From contig NZ_VTUC01000006.1 in the NCBI RefSeq assembly GCF_008364555.1, positions 620,001-684,000 on the forward strand: 64,000 nt of DNA, given 5' to 3'. Position 1 is the stretch's first letter; every line of letters starts with the position of its first letter. The translations under genes and the position numbers were made by a program. The stretch comes from Enterobacter vonholyi (lineage in GTDB: Bacteria; Pseudomonadota; Gammaproteobacteria; Enterobacterales; Enterobacteriaceae). A model generated the notes under the pieces. That model was given only the letters and a program-made list of their open reading frames with translations, did not search any database and was not told the DNA's origin. Shown piece by piece: positions 54,822-64,000 of the stretch.

Positions 54822-57090
54822 CGCGCCCCTCCGTGGTAGCGGTCCCATTTGCAGGTGCAAGAAAATCCTTATAAGCGCATACCTTGCGCCCCGATACGCG
54901 TAGCGTCTTGCCCCAAAGCGTCAGCGTGACAGGTGTCGTCGTTTCAATGGTTAACACCTCATTTTCATAGGTGAAGTGCAGCGTTGCGTTCCGCCAGCGC
55001 AAGGGGAAAGCAAGCCTTCGCCAGTGGGCAGGCAGGCTGGGCGCAAGGTGTAGCTCCCCTTCCACAATCTGCATACCTGCAAATCCCTGAATGACGCCGG
55101 ACCAAATAGCGCCGGTCGCTGCGGCATGAATACCGTCATCGCAGCTGTGTGGATCGTCCCCAAGGTCAATGGCGACGCCATCACGCCAGAAGGCGTAGGC
55201 ACCTTCGGTGTCACCACAGCGGGCGGTCACAATGCCGTGTATGGCCTTACTCAGCGAAGAGTCATGGATCGTGCGGGGCTCGTAGAAAGCCAGATTGGCG
55301 GCACATTGCTGTGGGGTAAACCGCTCCGGCAAGAGGTAGGTAAGCATTACCACATCAGCCTGCTTCAGGATCTGCATGTCGTTTACTTCCGCGCGGGAGT
55401 AATCGAGCAGAATGGTCTGCTTCCCTGCTTTTGCTTTATAGCGGCTCAGGTCAATGGCTGGTTTCGCCATGAAGGTATCATCCTGTGGGATCACACCGTC
55501 TGAATTGGCCTCAGGCAGCCATAAGCGCGTCAGAAACCGCGTAGCATTCTCCGTAAAACGCGCATCTTCACGCCCAAACTGCGCCATAAACCGGCGCGCG
55601 CAGGCAACGTTATGCCACGCCAGATAATTGGTATAGGCGTTGTTGTTCACATGCTCGGTGTATTCGTCAGGCCCAATCACATCATGAATTTCCAGGCGAC
55701 CGTCTACCTCCGTGGCGCGGCCCATCCAGAACGCAGCCGTTTCCATCAGCAGCGTCAGGCCTTCATTTCGCATAAAGGTATCATCGTGTGTCGCCTGCCA
55801 GTAAGCGACGACGGCCCAGGCAACGTCCGCCACGATGTGGTGTTCAGCCAGCGCGGAGGCCACCTTCTGGCGCATGCCGGTTCGGATGTTGATAGCCGCG
55901 AACTCCGGCGTTTCCTCTTTGCCGCTCGAGGCGCTCTCCCACGGGAAAAGTGCGCCTGGCCAGCCGTTGCGGCGGGCTTTTTCCCGGGCCCCGGCCAGGT
56001 TAAGCCAGCGATAGCGCAGCAGATTGCGGGCCACCTGCGGACGGGTGAAAAGATGGAAAGGCAGCAGGAATATTTCGGTATCCCAGAAGACGTGTCCTTT
56101 ATACCCCTCGCCGGTCAATCCCTTAGCGGCAATGCTGCTCCGCTCATCATGGGCTGGCGTCATGGTGGTCAGATGCCAGACGGCATAGTCCAGCGCCATC
56201 TGATCGTCAGGAACTGCAGAAGCCACTTCCACCCGGGCGTTACGCCATACGTCTGCCCATGCGCAGGATGAACTCTCCAGCAGCGAGGCATACCCCCTTG
56301 CCGCACAAACCTTGAGATCCGCCAGCGCCCTTCGCGCGAACGACTCCTGCGAAAGGGCTTTATCGCTGCGATGGGCAACCCAGACAATCTTATCCAGTGT
56401 GACAGTGTCACCTTGCGCTATCGTCAGGCAATAGTGGGCAGAGACCCGACGATTTTTAGCGGTAAAACAGCTTTCGCTGTCGGCTGATAGCTGACAAAAG
56501 GCCGAGATAACAACATCAGCGGCCCGGTCCTGCGTTTCATACACACCCTGCATATAGTGCTGGTCGAACACCCTGACAGAAATTTCATCCAGATGCTGCC
56601 GGCCGGTATTGGTTTGTGTCGCATCAATGCCGGTTTTCATCACCACCTGTGAGGCAGCATCAAGCGGGGTGATCGCAAGCTGCATGGCCACCAGCGGCAG
56701 CTGATCCAGAGAGACAAAACGGCGACTCTCCAGTCGATAGCGTTTCCCGTCGGGCGAGCGCCAGATGACGCTGCGACGAAGTTCGCCATTAGCAAACGCC
56801 AGCTCGCGCTGCCACTCGATAATGTCCCCCGACAGAAGGGTAAAATTCACCCCGTCCAGCTCAACCTCAATACCGGTGATATCGGGCAAATTGACCAGCT
56901 CAGTGGTCTCGTTGCGACCAGCACGATGATACAGACCCGCAAGATACATGCCTCGGGTTTGCTGGGTGTAATCCTCTTCATGCGCAGCGCGGATCCCCAT
57001 GTAGCCATTACCGCAGGCCATGATGGAGGCGTATTTATTCAGACTGTGCGGACAAAAGCCCGGGTCGGTTAATACAGACACGTTTAGCAT
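54811..57090 (-). CDS. ycjT: kojibiose phosphorylase YcjT (GH65)
   Basis: 759 residues, glycoside hydrolase family 65. The N-terminal beta-sandwich is followed by the (alpha/alpha)6 barrel with the catalytic acid in [11 protein letters not shown] and the phosphate-site region near TIHDSSLS. The E. coli orthologue (755 residues) phosphorolyses kojibiose (glucose alpha-1,2-glucose) to beta-glucose 1-phosphate and glucose. It overlaps ycjS and pgmB, so the three are translated as a unit, and PgmB takes the product onward. Confidence 0.94.
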   Translation of the reverse strand: MLNVSVLTDPGFCPHSLNKYASIMACGNGYMGIRAAHEEDYTQQTRGMYLAGLYHRAGRNETTELVNLPDITGIEVELDGVNFTLLSGDIIEWQRELAFANGELRRSVIWRSPDGKRYRLESRRFVSLDQLPLVAMQLAITPLDAASQVVMKTGIDATQTNTGRQHLDEISVRVFDQHYMQGVYETQDRAADVVISAFCQLSADSESCFTAKNRRVSAHYCLTIAQGDTVTLDKIVWVAHRSDKALSQESFARRALADLKVCAARGYASLLESSSCAWADVWRNARVEVASAVPDDQMALDYAVWHLTTMTPAHDERSSIAAKGLTGEGYKGHVFWDTEIFLLPFHLFTRPQVARNLLRYRWLNLAGAREKARRNGWPGALFPWESASSGKEETPEFAAINIRTGMRQKVASALAEHHIVADVAWAVVAYWQATHDDTFMRNEGLTLLMETAAFWMGRATEVDGRLEIHDVIGPDEYTEHVNNNAYTNYLAWHNVACARRFMAQFGREDARFTENATRFLTRLWLPEANSDGVIPQDDTFMAKPAIDLSRYKAKAGKQTILLDYSRAEVNDMQILKQADVVMLTYLLPERFTPQQCAANLAFYEPRTIHDSSLSKAIHGIVTARCGDTEGAYAFWRDGVAIDLGDDPHSCDDGIHAAATGAIWSGVIQGFAGMQIVEGELHLAPSLPAHWRRLAFPLRWRNATLHFTYENEVLTIETTTPVTLTLWGKTLRVSGRKVCAYKDFLAPANGTATTEGRDDA

Positions 57091-58139
57091 AACGTCACGC
57101 TTCCCCCCGTTTCTGCTGATTCATACAGCGCGGCGACAAGCTGCTGGATAATCAGCCCCTGCTCCGCATCAGCGATCATGACGGGCTCTCCCTGCACATG
57201 GCGCACGAAGGCATCCATACTGCGCAGGTGGCGTTGGTCGTCAGCCTCTTCGCGTTGGGTAAGAGTTTGTAAAACACCAGCTTCGTCGTTGTAAATGTGC
57301 GCCGGGAACAGCGTGGCACCCGCCTTTTCACCGCAGAATGCGACGTTCATGATCGATTGCTCGCGGATATTGAGCGCAAACGACGTGTCCAGACGCAGAA
57401 TGCCGCCGTTGCAAAATTCAATCGTGCCAAACAGAGCATCTTCCACGGTAAACTGCGTGGGATCCCACGCGCCAAACTGACCGCTGCTTTTACGGTTGCC
57501 CAGCCTCTGAAAGCTATGCGCGGTCACCCGTTTTACCGCCGGGAACCCCAGAACATACATTGCTGCATCAAGCATATGGATGCCGATATCAATCAGCGGA
57601 CCACCGCCCTGTAGCGATTTATTGGTAAAAACGCCCCACCCTGGCACACCGCAGCGACGCAGCGCCTGCGCTGACGTGAAGTAAATTTCTCCGAGCGTTC
57701 CGTTCATTACCGCATCGCGCAGCAGCTGAGTATCCAGGGCAAAACGATGGTGAAAATCATACGCCAGCACTTTTCCTGCCTTGCGCGCAGCCAGGCGCAT
57801 CCGATCGGCCTCCTGCGGCGTCATAGCAGGCGGTTTTTCACACATCACATGGCAGCCTGCGTCCAGCGCTGCTATGACGTGCTCGAAATGAACCCGGTTA
57901 GGCGAGCAGACGCTCACCGCATCCGGCTTAACCGCCTCGAGCATTTCTCGCGCATCCTGCCATGCCGAGGGAATACCATGACGTTCCGCAAACGCCCGAG
58001 CCTGTTCAGAGTGGCTGTCCATGACAGCCACCATCTGAACATCACTGCGCGTGGCGTAATACGAGGCGTGCACTTTATCCGCGACCTGCCCGGCGCCAAT
58101 GATGGCGACGCGCAGAGGCGAAGGTGTAGAAGCACTCAT
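57084..58139 (-). CDS. ycjS: NAD-dependent D-glucoside 3-dehydrogenase YcjS
   Basis: 351 residues, Gfo/Idh/MocA family. The Rossmann motif GAGQVAD follows the start; CEKPPAM has the active-site Lys, and the later GGGPLIDIGIHMLDA has the His. E. coli YcjS oxidises C3 of D-glucosides to 3-keto sugars. The ATG at 58139 gives the E. coli length and is favoured; ATG 58151 and an upstream start at 58160 are possible and would overlap ycjR. Confidence 0.92.
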   Translation of the reverse strand: MSASTPSPLRVAIIGAGQVADKVHASYYATRSDVQMVAVMDSHSEQARAFAERHGIPSAWQDAREMLEAVKPDAVSVCSPNRVHFEHVIAALDAGCHVMCEKPPAMTPQEADRMRLAARKAGKVLAYDFHHRFALDTQLLRDAVMNGTLGEIYFTSAQALRRCGVPGWGVFTNKSLQGGGPLIDIGIHMLDAAMYVLGFPAVKRVTAHSFQRLGNRKSSGQFGAWDPTQFTVEDALFGTIEFCNGGILRLDTSFALNIREQSIMNVAFCGEKAGATLFPAHIYNDEAGVLQTLTQREEADDQRHLRSMDAFVRHVQGEPVMIADAEQGLIIQQLVAALYESAETGGSVTLC

Positions 58140-58153
58140 CACGCTCGTCATCC

Positions 58154-58942
58154 TTAGCATTTACGCAGATAAGTGAGCGAATCCCGGTATGCCTGAGCCG
58201 GATCATCGGCGCGAACACGGCACTCATATACCACGTAACCCTGGTAGTTATCCGCACGCAGCTGATCGAACAGGCTGGCAAAATCGAGGCTGCCGCTGCC
58301 CGGCTGGTAGCGGTGATTATCGGCGATGTGCACATGGCCAAGCAGATCGCGGTTCCGATGCAGCGCATCCGTCAGCGAGTCTTCTTCGATGTTCATATGA
58401 TAGAAATCGCCGATGATCTGCACATGCTTCAGGCCGTTCTCTTCGATGTATCGACGCGCGTCTGCCAGGGTATTAATCATATGATCCTGATAGCGGTTCA
58501 GCGGCTCCAGATAGACGGTGGTTCCGGTGCGCGCTGCCACCTCATCCAGCCAGCGCAGCGAAGCACTCACCGCTTTGCGGTCGCCTTCAAGGCTGCGTGG
58601 AGAGATCATTGGCGGCAGTCGAAAGGTAAACATCCCCCACGCGGCAGGCACGATAATGCCCTTACCGCCCACTTCAGCCAGCGCTTCCAGAATGCGTTCA
58701 ATCTGCTGTAATCCGTTCAGACGGCGCTCTTCGATGAAATCGCCGATCCAGCCATCGTATCCACCGCAGGCCGTCGTCACTGGCAGACCGGTGGCCTTAA
58801 TCGCCGCTTTCACCTCGGCGAGGTTTTCCACCAGCAGCTTGCCGTCAATTTCGTAGCCATCAAAACCCATCGCTTTGATGTACTCGAATTTCTCCATGAT
58901 ATTGACCGGGAAAAAGCCCTGGTTCTGTGTTGCGATTTTCAT
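58154..58942 (-). CDS. ycjR: 3-keto-glucoside C4 epimerase YcjR
   Basis: 262 residues of the xylose-isomerase-like TIM barrel. Likely metal ligands are in VYLEPLN, IGDFYHMN, HVHIADNHR and VVYECRV. In E. coli YcjR epimerises C4 of 3-keto-D-glucosides to 3-keto-D-gulosides, between the YcjS and YcjQ oxidoreductases. AAGGAG lies before the ATG. It sits between ycjQ and ycjS in the operon. Confidence 0.93.
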   Translation of the reverse strand: MKIATQNQGFFPVNIMEKFEYIKAMGFDGYEIDGKLLVENLAEVKAAIKATGLPVTTACGGYDGWIGDFIEERRLNGLQQIERILEALAEVGGKGIIVPAAWGMFTFRLPPMISPRSLEGDRKAVSASLRWLDEVAARTGTTVYLEPLNRYQDHMINTLADARRYIEENGLKHVQIIGDFYHMNIEEDSLTDALHRNRDLLGHVHIADNHRYQPGSGSLDFASLFDQLRADNYQGYVVYECRVRADDPAQAYRDSLTYLRKC

Positions 58943-58959
58943 GATTTGCTCTCCTTAGC

Positions 58960-60012
58960 TTAAAAAGTGACGCCCATTTTGATGCTCAGTTCCGGATGCT
59001 GGTCCACATATTTCATGTAGCTTTCAGCGCTGGTGGTGAAGGTCACGACCGGGTCGATCAGATCTTCACAATTGAGATAACCGTTCATCAGCAGTTCCCA
59101 GCAGGTCTCTTCGATACGCTTGCGGCTCCAGCGCGGATAGTCCGGGTTTGGTTCGCTGCAGGCGCGGGAGAAGACAATCTTCGCATTATTGAAATGCGCT
59201 TCGCGGCCGAGGTTAAAGCCTTCAGCGAACGGTTTCGCGAAGGCTACGTAGGAGATGGTGCCGCCGTAGGCGAGCCCGCGCAGCGCGGACTGCAGCGCAT
59301 CGGCAAAACCACTGGTTTCGATGATCACGTCCGCGCCCTGCTTGCCGGTCAGCTTTTTGATTTCCAGGCCGACATCGGTGCCGATTGGGTTCAGGCAGTG
59401 GTCCGCGCCGTGACGACGGGCGATCTCGCAGCGGTGTTCGATTGGATCAACGCCGATAACCACTGACGCACCGGCTTTTTTAGCCAGCTGAATCGCAATC
59501 TGCCCGATTGCTCCCAAACCGACCACGACGACAAAGTCGCCCACGCGGACGTTGGCATCACGCACGCCGCTCATGGCGAACTGCGCCGGATCGTAGCAGA
59601 CGGCGTTCTTCCAGGACGCGCCCTGCGGCATTTTACGCAGCTTATAGTTGTTCACCGCGTTGACGATGACCGTTTCCTGCAACGGGCCGTAGCAGCAGAC
59701 AAGATCGCCGATCTGGTAATCCGTCACGTCCGCACCGCATTCAATAATGTCGCCAACAACCATGTTACCCAGCTGGAACTTACCGAACTCAATACCGCGC
59801 GCTGCGCCCTCTTCACGCGGCGTGAACATCTGCCACTCTGCGTTGAATTCTTCATCAATAAACGGGCTGGCGGCGCGGAAATCCACCACTTCTGTACCGT
59901 GTTTCGGCGCGCCAAAACGGGCGCGAATTTTTACTTCATGGACTGCAACCGGACGATCTTCATATTCCACCAGCGCCGCCACGCGTGGCGCTGTCGCAAC
60001 TAATTTTTTCAT
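58960..60012 (-). CDS. ycjQ: zinc-type dehydrogenase YcjQ (D-guloside 3-dehydrogenase)
   Basis: 350 residues, medium-chain dehydrogenase family. The N-terminal GroES-like domain is followed by the NAD-binding Rossmann fold VVGLGAIGQIA and an IGVDPIEHR adenosine-binding end. The E. coli enzyme acts on D-gulosides at C3 and completes the glucoside-to-guloside path with YcjS and YcjR. The substrate is taken from the E. coli orthologue. Confidence 0.93.
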   Translation of the reverse strand: MKKLVATAPRVAALVEYEDRPVAVHEVKIRARFGAPKHGTEVVDFRAASPFIDEEFNAEWQMFTPREEGAARGIEFGKFQLGNMVVGDIIECGADVTDYQIGDLVCCYGPLQETVIVNAVNNYKLRKMPQGASWKNAVCYDPAQFAMSGVRDANVRVGDFVVVVGLGAIGQIAIQLAKKAGASVVIGVDPIEHRCEIARRHGADHCLNPIGTDVGLEIKKLTGKQGADVIIETSGFADALQSALRGLAYGGTISYVAFAKPFAEGFNLGREAHFNNAKIVFSRACSEPNPDYPRWSRKRIEETCWELLMNGYLNCEDLIDPVVTFTTSAESYMKYVDQHPELSIKMGVTF

Positions 60013-60040
60013 GACTGACTCCTTGTTAATATTGGCCGCC

Positions 60041-60883
60041 TCAGCCCTTCACGCCACCGGCGGTCAAACCACTTTTAATAAAACGTTCAGACAGGGCGTA
60101 CATGATGACCACCGGAAGCGCCGTCACCAGCGATGCCGCCATCATGCGGCCCCAGATATAATCTGGCGTGCTAAAGAGCGTGTTCAGCCCGACCGGCAAG
60201 GTAAAATTGCCAGAGCTGGACAGGAAAATTGACGCAAACAGATAGTCGTTCCACGCCACCATAAAGCAGTAGACAAACACTGATACGAGTCCTGAGATCG
60301 CAAGCGGGACGGTGATGCGAAAGATGATTTGCAGGCGGTTGAGGCCGTCCATCATCGCGGCTTCTTCGATTTCGTCCGGGATGGTGTCGAAATAGCTGCG
60401 CAGCATGAACACCGCTGTCGGCAATGTCTGGGTCACCATGGTGACGATCAGCGCCAACTCGGTGTCGTAGATCCCGAGGGCAGTGATGATTTTGAACAGC
60501 GGCACTACCAGCAAGATCCCGGAGAACATATAGACGGTGTAGAAGCTTGCATTGATCGTCGTGCGTCCTTTAAAACGCAGTTTGGACAAGGCATAAGCAC
60601 CCAGCGTGCCGAGAAATACGGCAATCACCGAGGAGGTCAGCGATACCATCATGCTGTTTTTGAAGTAATCCACAAACGGGAAGATCAGCGGGTTAAAGAT
60701 GTCGATGTAATGCTGCAGCGTCCACTCCTGGGGCAGAATGGTCGGATGGAGCGAGATCGCCTCTTTCGCACTCTTAAACGACGTCATTAGCATCACGAAG
60801 AACGGGAACAGCGTGATAACCAGAAACACCGCCAGCCCCAGATAAAAACCAATACGGCTCAGTACGCGTTTATTTGTTGCCAT
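60041..60883 (-). CDS. ycjP: sugar ABC transporter permease YcjP
   Basis: 280 residues with six membrane helices and the EAA motif (EEAAMMDGLNRLQIIFRITVP). It is a MalG-type permease overlapping ycjO by 14 bases. With YcjO it forms the channel of the glucoside importer fed by lipoprotein YcjN and powered by YcjV. Confidence 0.94.
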   Translation of the reverse strand: MATNKRVLSRIGFYLGLAVFLVITLFPFFVMLMTSFKSAKEAISLHPTILPQEWTLQHYIDIFNPLIFPFVDYFKNSMMVSLTSSVIAVFLGTLGAYALSKLRFKGRTTINASFYTVYMFSGILLVVPLFKIITALGIYDTELALIVTMVTQTLPTAVFMLRSYFDTIPDEIEEAAMMDGLNRLQIIFRITVPLAISGLVSVFVYCFMVAWNDYLFASIFLSSSGNFTLPVGLNTLFSTPDYIWGRMMAASLVTALPVVIMYALSERFIKSGLTAGGVKG

Positions 60884-61751
60884 TGAGGTTTACCCTTTTT
60901 CTGGTCAGCAGAATCACCGCGAAGATGATCACGAACAGCACGACGGAGATCGCCGCAGCTTTACCCAAATCATTGAAAGCGAATGCCGTTTTGTAGAGGT
61001 AGACGCCCAAAATATCGACCTTGGTAGTCAACAGGTAGACATCCGCAAACATGTAGAACATCCAGATAGTGCGGAGCGTCACCACCGTTGCCAGCACCGG
61101 CATAATCGCGGGCAGCGTAACGATTCGAAAACGCTGCCAGGCATTCGCGCCGTCCATTTCCGCCGCTTCATACAGGGATTTATCAATGGTCTGTAAAATC
61201 GCCAGGAATGAGATAAACGCGTACGGGAAGTAACGCCAGATGGCGAACAGCACCACCAGTACAAAGCTGCTGCCGGGATTGTCGAACCACAGGGGCGCCT
61301 GGTCATACAGATGCAGTAGGTCAACGCCCAGATAGTTCACGATGCCGTAGCCGTTGTTGAACATGTATTTCCATGCAAACACCAGCGAAATGGACGGGGT
61401 AACGTAGGATAAAATCACCAGTGAACGTGCCGTTTTCCGCAGACGAAACTCCCGGTTAAAGAAGATGGCGACGGCAAGCCCCAGCCCGGTACTGCCGAGC
61501 ACGACCAGCGCGGTGTACCAGAACGTCATCCACAGCGAGTGCCAGAAGGCGGCATCGCTGAGGATGCGAATGTAATTATCCAGCCCGACAAACACAGCGC
61601 TAATGCGCGGGTTAAGCGGCAGTCGTAAAAAACTGATTTCAATATTGGAAATCATTGGCCAGGCCACCAGGCCCCCCAGCAGAATCAGGCTGGGGGCCAA
61701 CAGCAGCATGGCGAAAGGCATATCTGAACGACCAGAAAACAACGTCTTCAT
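60870..61751 (-). CDS. ycjO: sugar ABC transporter permease YcjO
   Basis: 293 residues, MalF-type permease with about six membrane helices and the EAA loop (YEAAEMDGANAWQRFRIVTLP). It is nearly identical by eye to E. coli YcjO. It follows ycjN by 22 bases and is the first permease of the operon. Confidence 0.94.
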   Translation of the reverse strand: MKTLFSGRSDMPFAMLLLAPSLILLGGLVAWPMISNIEISFLRLPLNPRISAVFVGLDNYIRILSDAAFWHSLWMTFWYTALVVLGSTGLGLAVAIFFNREFRLRKTARSLVILSYVTPSISLVFAWKYMFNNGYGIVNYLGVDLLHLYDQAPLWFDNPGSSFVLVVLFAIWRYFPYAFISFLAILQTIDKSLYEAAEMDGANAWQRFRIVTLPAIMPVLATVVTLRTIWMFYMFADVYLLTTKVDILGVYLYKTAFAFNDLGKAAAISVVLFVIIFAVILLTRKRVNLNGNK

Positions 61752-61773
61752 AATTTCCTTCCGCAGAGCGCTC

Positions 61774-63066
61774 CTATCGTTGTGAAATAAGATCAGTCAG
61801 TCGCTTCTGGCTGCTGCTTAACGTTGTATTAAGGTCCTTCTGCCCCACCGTGACGTTATGCACCATGGAACTGATAATGCCGGAGCCCGTTACATCGCCC
61901 ATGCGGGTGAAGTTTTTATCCCCAACCGCGCCAAACACCTGCACGTTCGGGAACTGCGCAATCAGTTCATAAGGCAGTTGCCCAAACGCTTTAATCACGT
62001 CGTTGTTTTTCCAGGTATCGGTGCCCACCACTAGCTTGTTCACCGGCAGTGCCGCGCCAGGCGACATCATGACCCAGTCCGTCGCGTTTTGAGCCTGTTC
62101 CATCCAGGTCACAAACTTCTCGGCCGCTTCGGTCTCCTCTTCAGTTTGTCCGGTGGTGATCGTCAGGGAGGTGATCATGCCGTACACCGCCGATGACTTT
62201 TCAGTCGGGACAACGAAGCCCAGGTTAGCGGGGTTTCCGTCCTTGTAGACGGCAGGCAGGATGTAGGTGGAGTAAACCGCCATAGGCGCTGAACCGTTCA
62301 TGAAGGCGTCTTTGATCTCCATGACATCGTTTGAACCCGGCATTGTGGTCGCGGCCAGCGCTTTATAAAACGCCAGGGCTTTTGCCATTTCAGGGGTATC
62401 GATGTCGACGTTCCCTTTGGCATCAAACACGTTTGCGCCGCCGGAAAGCGCAAACTGAGAAAACGACTGCTCGGTCATCACGCTTTCCGCCGTCGGCAGC
62501 GCGATGCCGTAATGCTTTTTAGCCGGGTCGTTAAGGCGCTGGCTGGCTTGCAGTAGCTGTTCCCAGTTATGTGGCTCCTGAATGCCCGCCGCGGCCAGCA
62601 CATCTTTGTGATACCAGACGCCGGAAAGCCAGGCGCTGACCGGCACGCCCGTCCAGGCTGAACCGTCTTCCGTACGAACAACACGCAAGATGCCGTCATA
62701 GAAAGTGTTTTCGCCTACCGCGTTAATGGCTTCGCCGATAGCTTTGCGATCCAGCAGCTGTTCCTTGTCCATTACTTTTGCGTAGTCATGGCTGACTTCA
62801 ATCACTTCAGGCAGCGCGCCGGTTCTCGCCAGCGTAATCACCTTAGTGTTGTAGGCATCCTCTTCCACCGGTACCTGTTTTACCGTGATGCCAGGGTTCT
62901 CTTTCTCGAACTTTTCGATCAGCTTCGTGATAACCGCCTGACGCTCCTGCTCGACTGATGAGTGCATAAACTCAATGGTGACAGTGGACTTTTTGTCATC
63001 CTTACAGCCTGATAACAAAGCGCACGAAACCAGTGCTGAAATCAGCACAATTCTGGGCATTTTCAT
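61774..63066 (-). CDS. ycjN: sugar-binding lipoprotein YcjN
   Basis: 430 residues. The N-terminal lipobox LLSGC (Cys near residue 21) marks it as a membrane-anchored binding protein; Lys follows soon after the Cys. The rest is a MalE-like extracellular solute-binding fold (IEFMHSSVEQERQAV, DAFMNGSAPMAVYSTY). It should capture the glucoside in the periplasm for YcjOP-V. It lies 14 bases after ycjM. Confidence 0.95.
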   Translation of the reverse strand: MKMPRIVLISALVSCALLSGCKDDKKSTVTIEFMHSSVEQERQAVITKLIEKFEKENPGITVKQVPVEEDAYNTKVITLARTGALPEVIEVSHDYAKVMDKEQLLDRKAIGEAINAVGENTFYDGILRVVRTEDGSAWTGVPVSAWLSGVWYHKDVLAAAGIQEPHNWEQLLQASQRLNDPAKKHYGIALPTAESVMTEQSFSQFALSGGANVFDAKGNVDIDTPEMAKALAFYKALAATTMPGSNDVMEIKDAFMNGSAPMAVYSTYILPAVYKDGNPANLGFVVPTEKSSAVYGMITSLTITTGQTEEETEAAEKFVTWMEQAQNATDWVMMSPGAALPVNKLVVGTDTWKNNDVIKAFGQLPYELIAQFPNVQVFGAVGDKNFTRMGDVTGSGIISSMVHNVTVGQKDLNTTLSSSQKRLTDLISQR

Positions 63067-63080
63067 TTTTAAGGTCCTTT

Positions 63081-64000
63081 TTAGTTTTCTTTAATCCACA
63101 ACACCTGCCATGGATGTAGGGTCAGCGTTTTATCTGTAATAACTTCTCCTGAAATCAAATCCGTTCCGGATTGAATATCGGATTCTACCGTTTGAATGCC
63201 ATCACTGAAATTAAACAGCGCCGTTATTTTCTCGCCACAATCCGCCACGCGAACGATTTTTAAAACATGTTCACCCGACGCACTAAAATAAGCCTGGCTG
63301 TCAGGGTGGAATGCTTTTTCCGCACGACGCAGCGCGATTAACTGGCTTAACGCACAATAGACCTGATAACGCAGACTGCTTTTATCTTCAAGCGCACTAT
63401 CAATTTGTCCTGCGGTATATTTCTCGCGATTTATCGCACGGTTATATCCCAGACATTTAACACCTGCATAATCATTACGGGAGCCGAGAATACTCTGGAT
63501 ATAAACAGCAGGCACGCCGGGGAAGCTTAAGAGGACGGCATGCGCCAGAATAAACCGGGCAATGCGTTCGCTATCATGACTTTCTCGCGTACTCAAAGCA
63601 TCCAGATAGGTCACATTAATTTCATACGGGCTTCGTGTGCCATCCGGGTTATTTTTCCAGTTAACCAACGCACCTTCGGTCTGAAGCTTTTCTACAAGCG
63701 AGAGGATCTCTGACTCAGGTAATATTCCGCGTAATGGGTTGAGACCAATGCCATCATGTGAGGCCAGGAAATTGAACCAGGTCGTTTTTGTCGAAGGTAA
63801 CGCAAGCGACGCCGCCCACTGGCTCAGCGTACGGACGTCCTGAGAATGCACCGCGTGCAGCACCAGCGGCGGCAAAGAGAATTGATAAACCATCTGCGCT
63901 TCATTTTCACCGTCACCAAAGTAAGCAACGTTATCTTTATGCGGAACATTCGTCTCGGTGATAATCACCGTGCCCGGAGCAACAGCCTCGGTAATGGCGC
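63081..64000 (-). CDS. ycjM: GH13_18 glucosylglycerate phosphorylase YcjM, partial
   Basis: The C-terminal ~306 residues; the frame is open to the right edge (EAVAPGT before VIITETN), so the start lies outside. It is a sucrose-phosphorylase-type GH13 enzyme: the acid/base Glu is probably in ITETNVPH, the third catalytic Asp in FLASHDGIG, and a C-terminal beta domain follows. The E. coli orthologue phosphorolyses glucosylglycerate. It is the first gene of the leftward ycj operon; the promoter and YcjW operator are not in the window. Confidence 0.92.
   Translation of the reverse strand, partial: AITEAVAPGTVIITETNVPHKDNVAYFGDGENEAQMVYQFSLPPLVLHAVHSQDVRTLSQWAASLALPSTKTTWFNFLASHDGIGLNPLRGILPESEILSLVEKLQTEGALVNWKNNPDGTRSPYEINVTYLDALSTRESHDSERIARFILAHAVLLSFPGVPAVYIQSILGSRNDYAGVKCLGYNRAINREKYTAGQIDSALEDKSSLRYQVYCALSQLIALRRAEKAFHPDSQAYFSASGEHVLKIVRVADCGEKITALFNFSDGIQTVESDIQSGTDLISGEVITDKTLTLHPWQVLWIKEN

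Overview
The window is chromosomal DNA from a member of the Enterobacteriaceae, closest in feel to Enterobacter, Lelliottia or Leclercia. Most proteins are recognisable orthologues of E. coli K-12 genes, and from ydcR to ycjM they run in the reverse of the K-12 map order, with blocks missing and local cargo inserted. There is no tRNA, rRNA, CRISPR array, insertion sequence or intact prophage.

Layout. 0-5.7 kb: a srfABC operon (srfA cut by the window edge). 5.8-6.9 kb: an alpha/beta hydrolase and the orphan membrane toxin gene ortT. 7.0-14.1 kb: the ydcSTUV ABC transporter with patD (4-aminobutanal dehydrogenase), a putrescine uptake and breakdown block, next to the MocR-type regulator ydcR. 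14.1-17.3 kb: a small cold-shock zinc protein with a cspA-like leader, then a bd-type (CIO-like) quinol oxidase operon with a tiny third subunit. 17.4-23.4 kb: hslJ, ydbJ, ydbK (pyruvate:flavodoxin oxidoreductase), the sRNA MicC and the porin ompN.

23.4-30.2 kb lies between ompN and ttcA, the interval occupied by the Rac prophage in E. coli K-12. Here it holds a more AT-rich accessory set: several candidate small proteins, a GFA-family protein, an O-methyltransferase-fold protein lacking the usual catalytic histidine, a periplasmic protein of unknown role, a DUF1294 protein, a CSS-motif EAL phosphodiesterase, a lipoprotein and an ASCH protein. 30.2-34.0 kb: ttcA, dbpA, a proline-rich small protein, the anaerobic sRNA FnrS with its FNR box, and zntB. 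34.1-39.4 kb: a signalling cluster (a chemoreceptor without a periplasmic sensor domain, a MHYT-GGDEF-EAL protein, and the diguanylate cyclase dgcM). 39.6-46.7 kb: a PfpI/DJ-1 protein, a membrane protein, the murein-peptide recycling genes mppA, mpaA and ycjG, tpx, and a secreted DUF4432 mutarotase-like protein. 46.8-50.9 kb: tyrR, ycjF, ycjX.

51.0-64.0 kb is the ycj glucoside locus: the LacI-type regulator ycjW, the porin ompG, and a long leftward operon ycjM-N-O-P-Q-R-S-T-pgmB-ycjV. Phosphorylases (YcjM, YcjT), beta-phosphoglucomutase and the YcjQRS oxidation/epimerisation enzymes process glucosides that OmpG and the YcjNOP-V transporter would bring in. ycjM runs off the right edge.

Main points for a second look: the cold-box leader in front of the lone YmcF-like gene; the FNR-like box at ortT; the sRNAs MicC and FnrS; the Hsp70-like/degenerate-P-loop pair SrfB/SrfC; a cyclic-di-GMP protein with a dead GGDEF but intact EAL; and several unannotated small ORFs with good ribosome binding sites.
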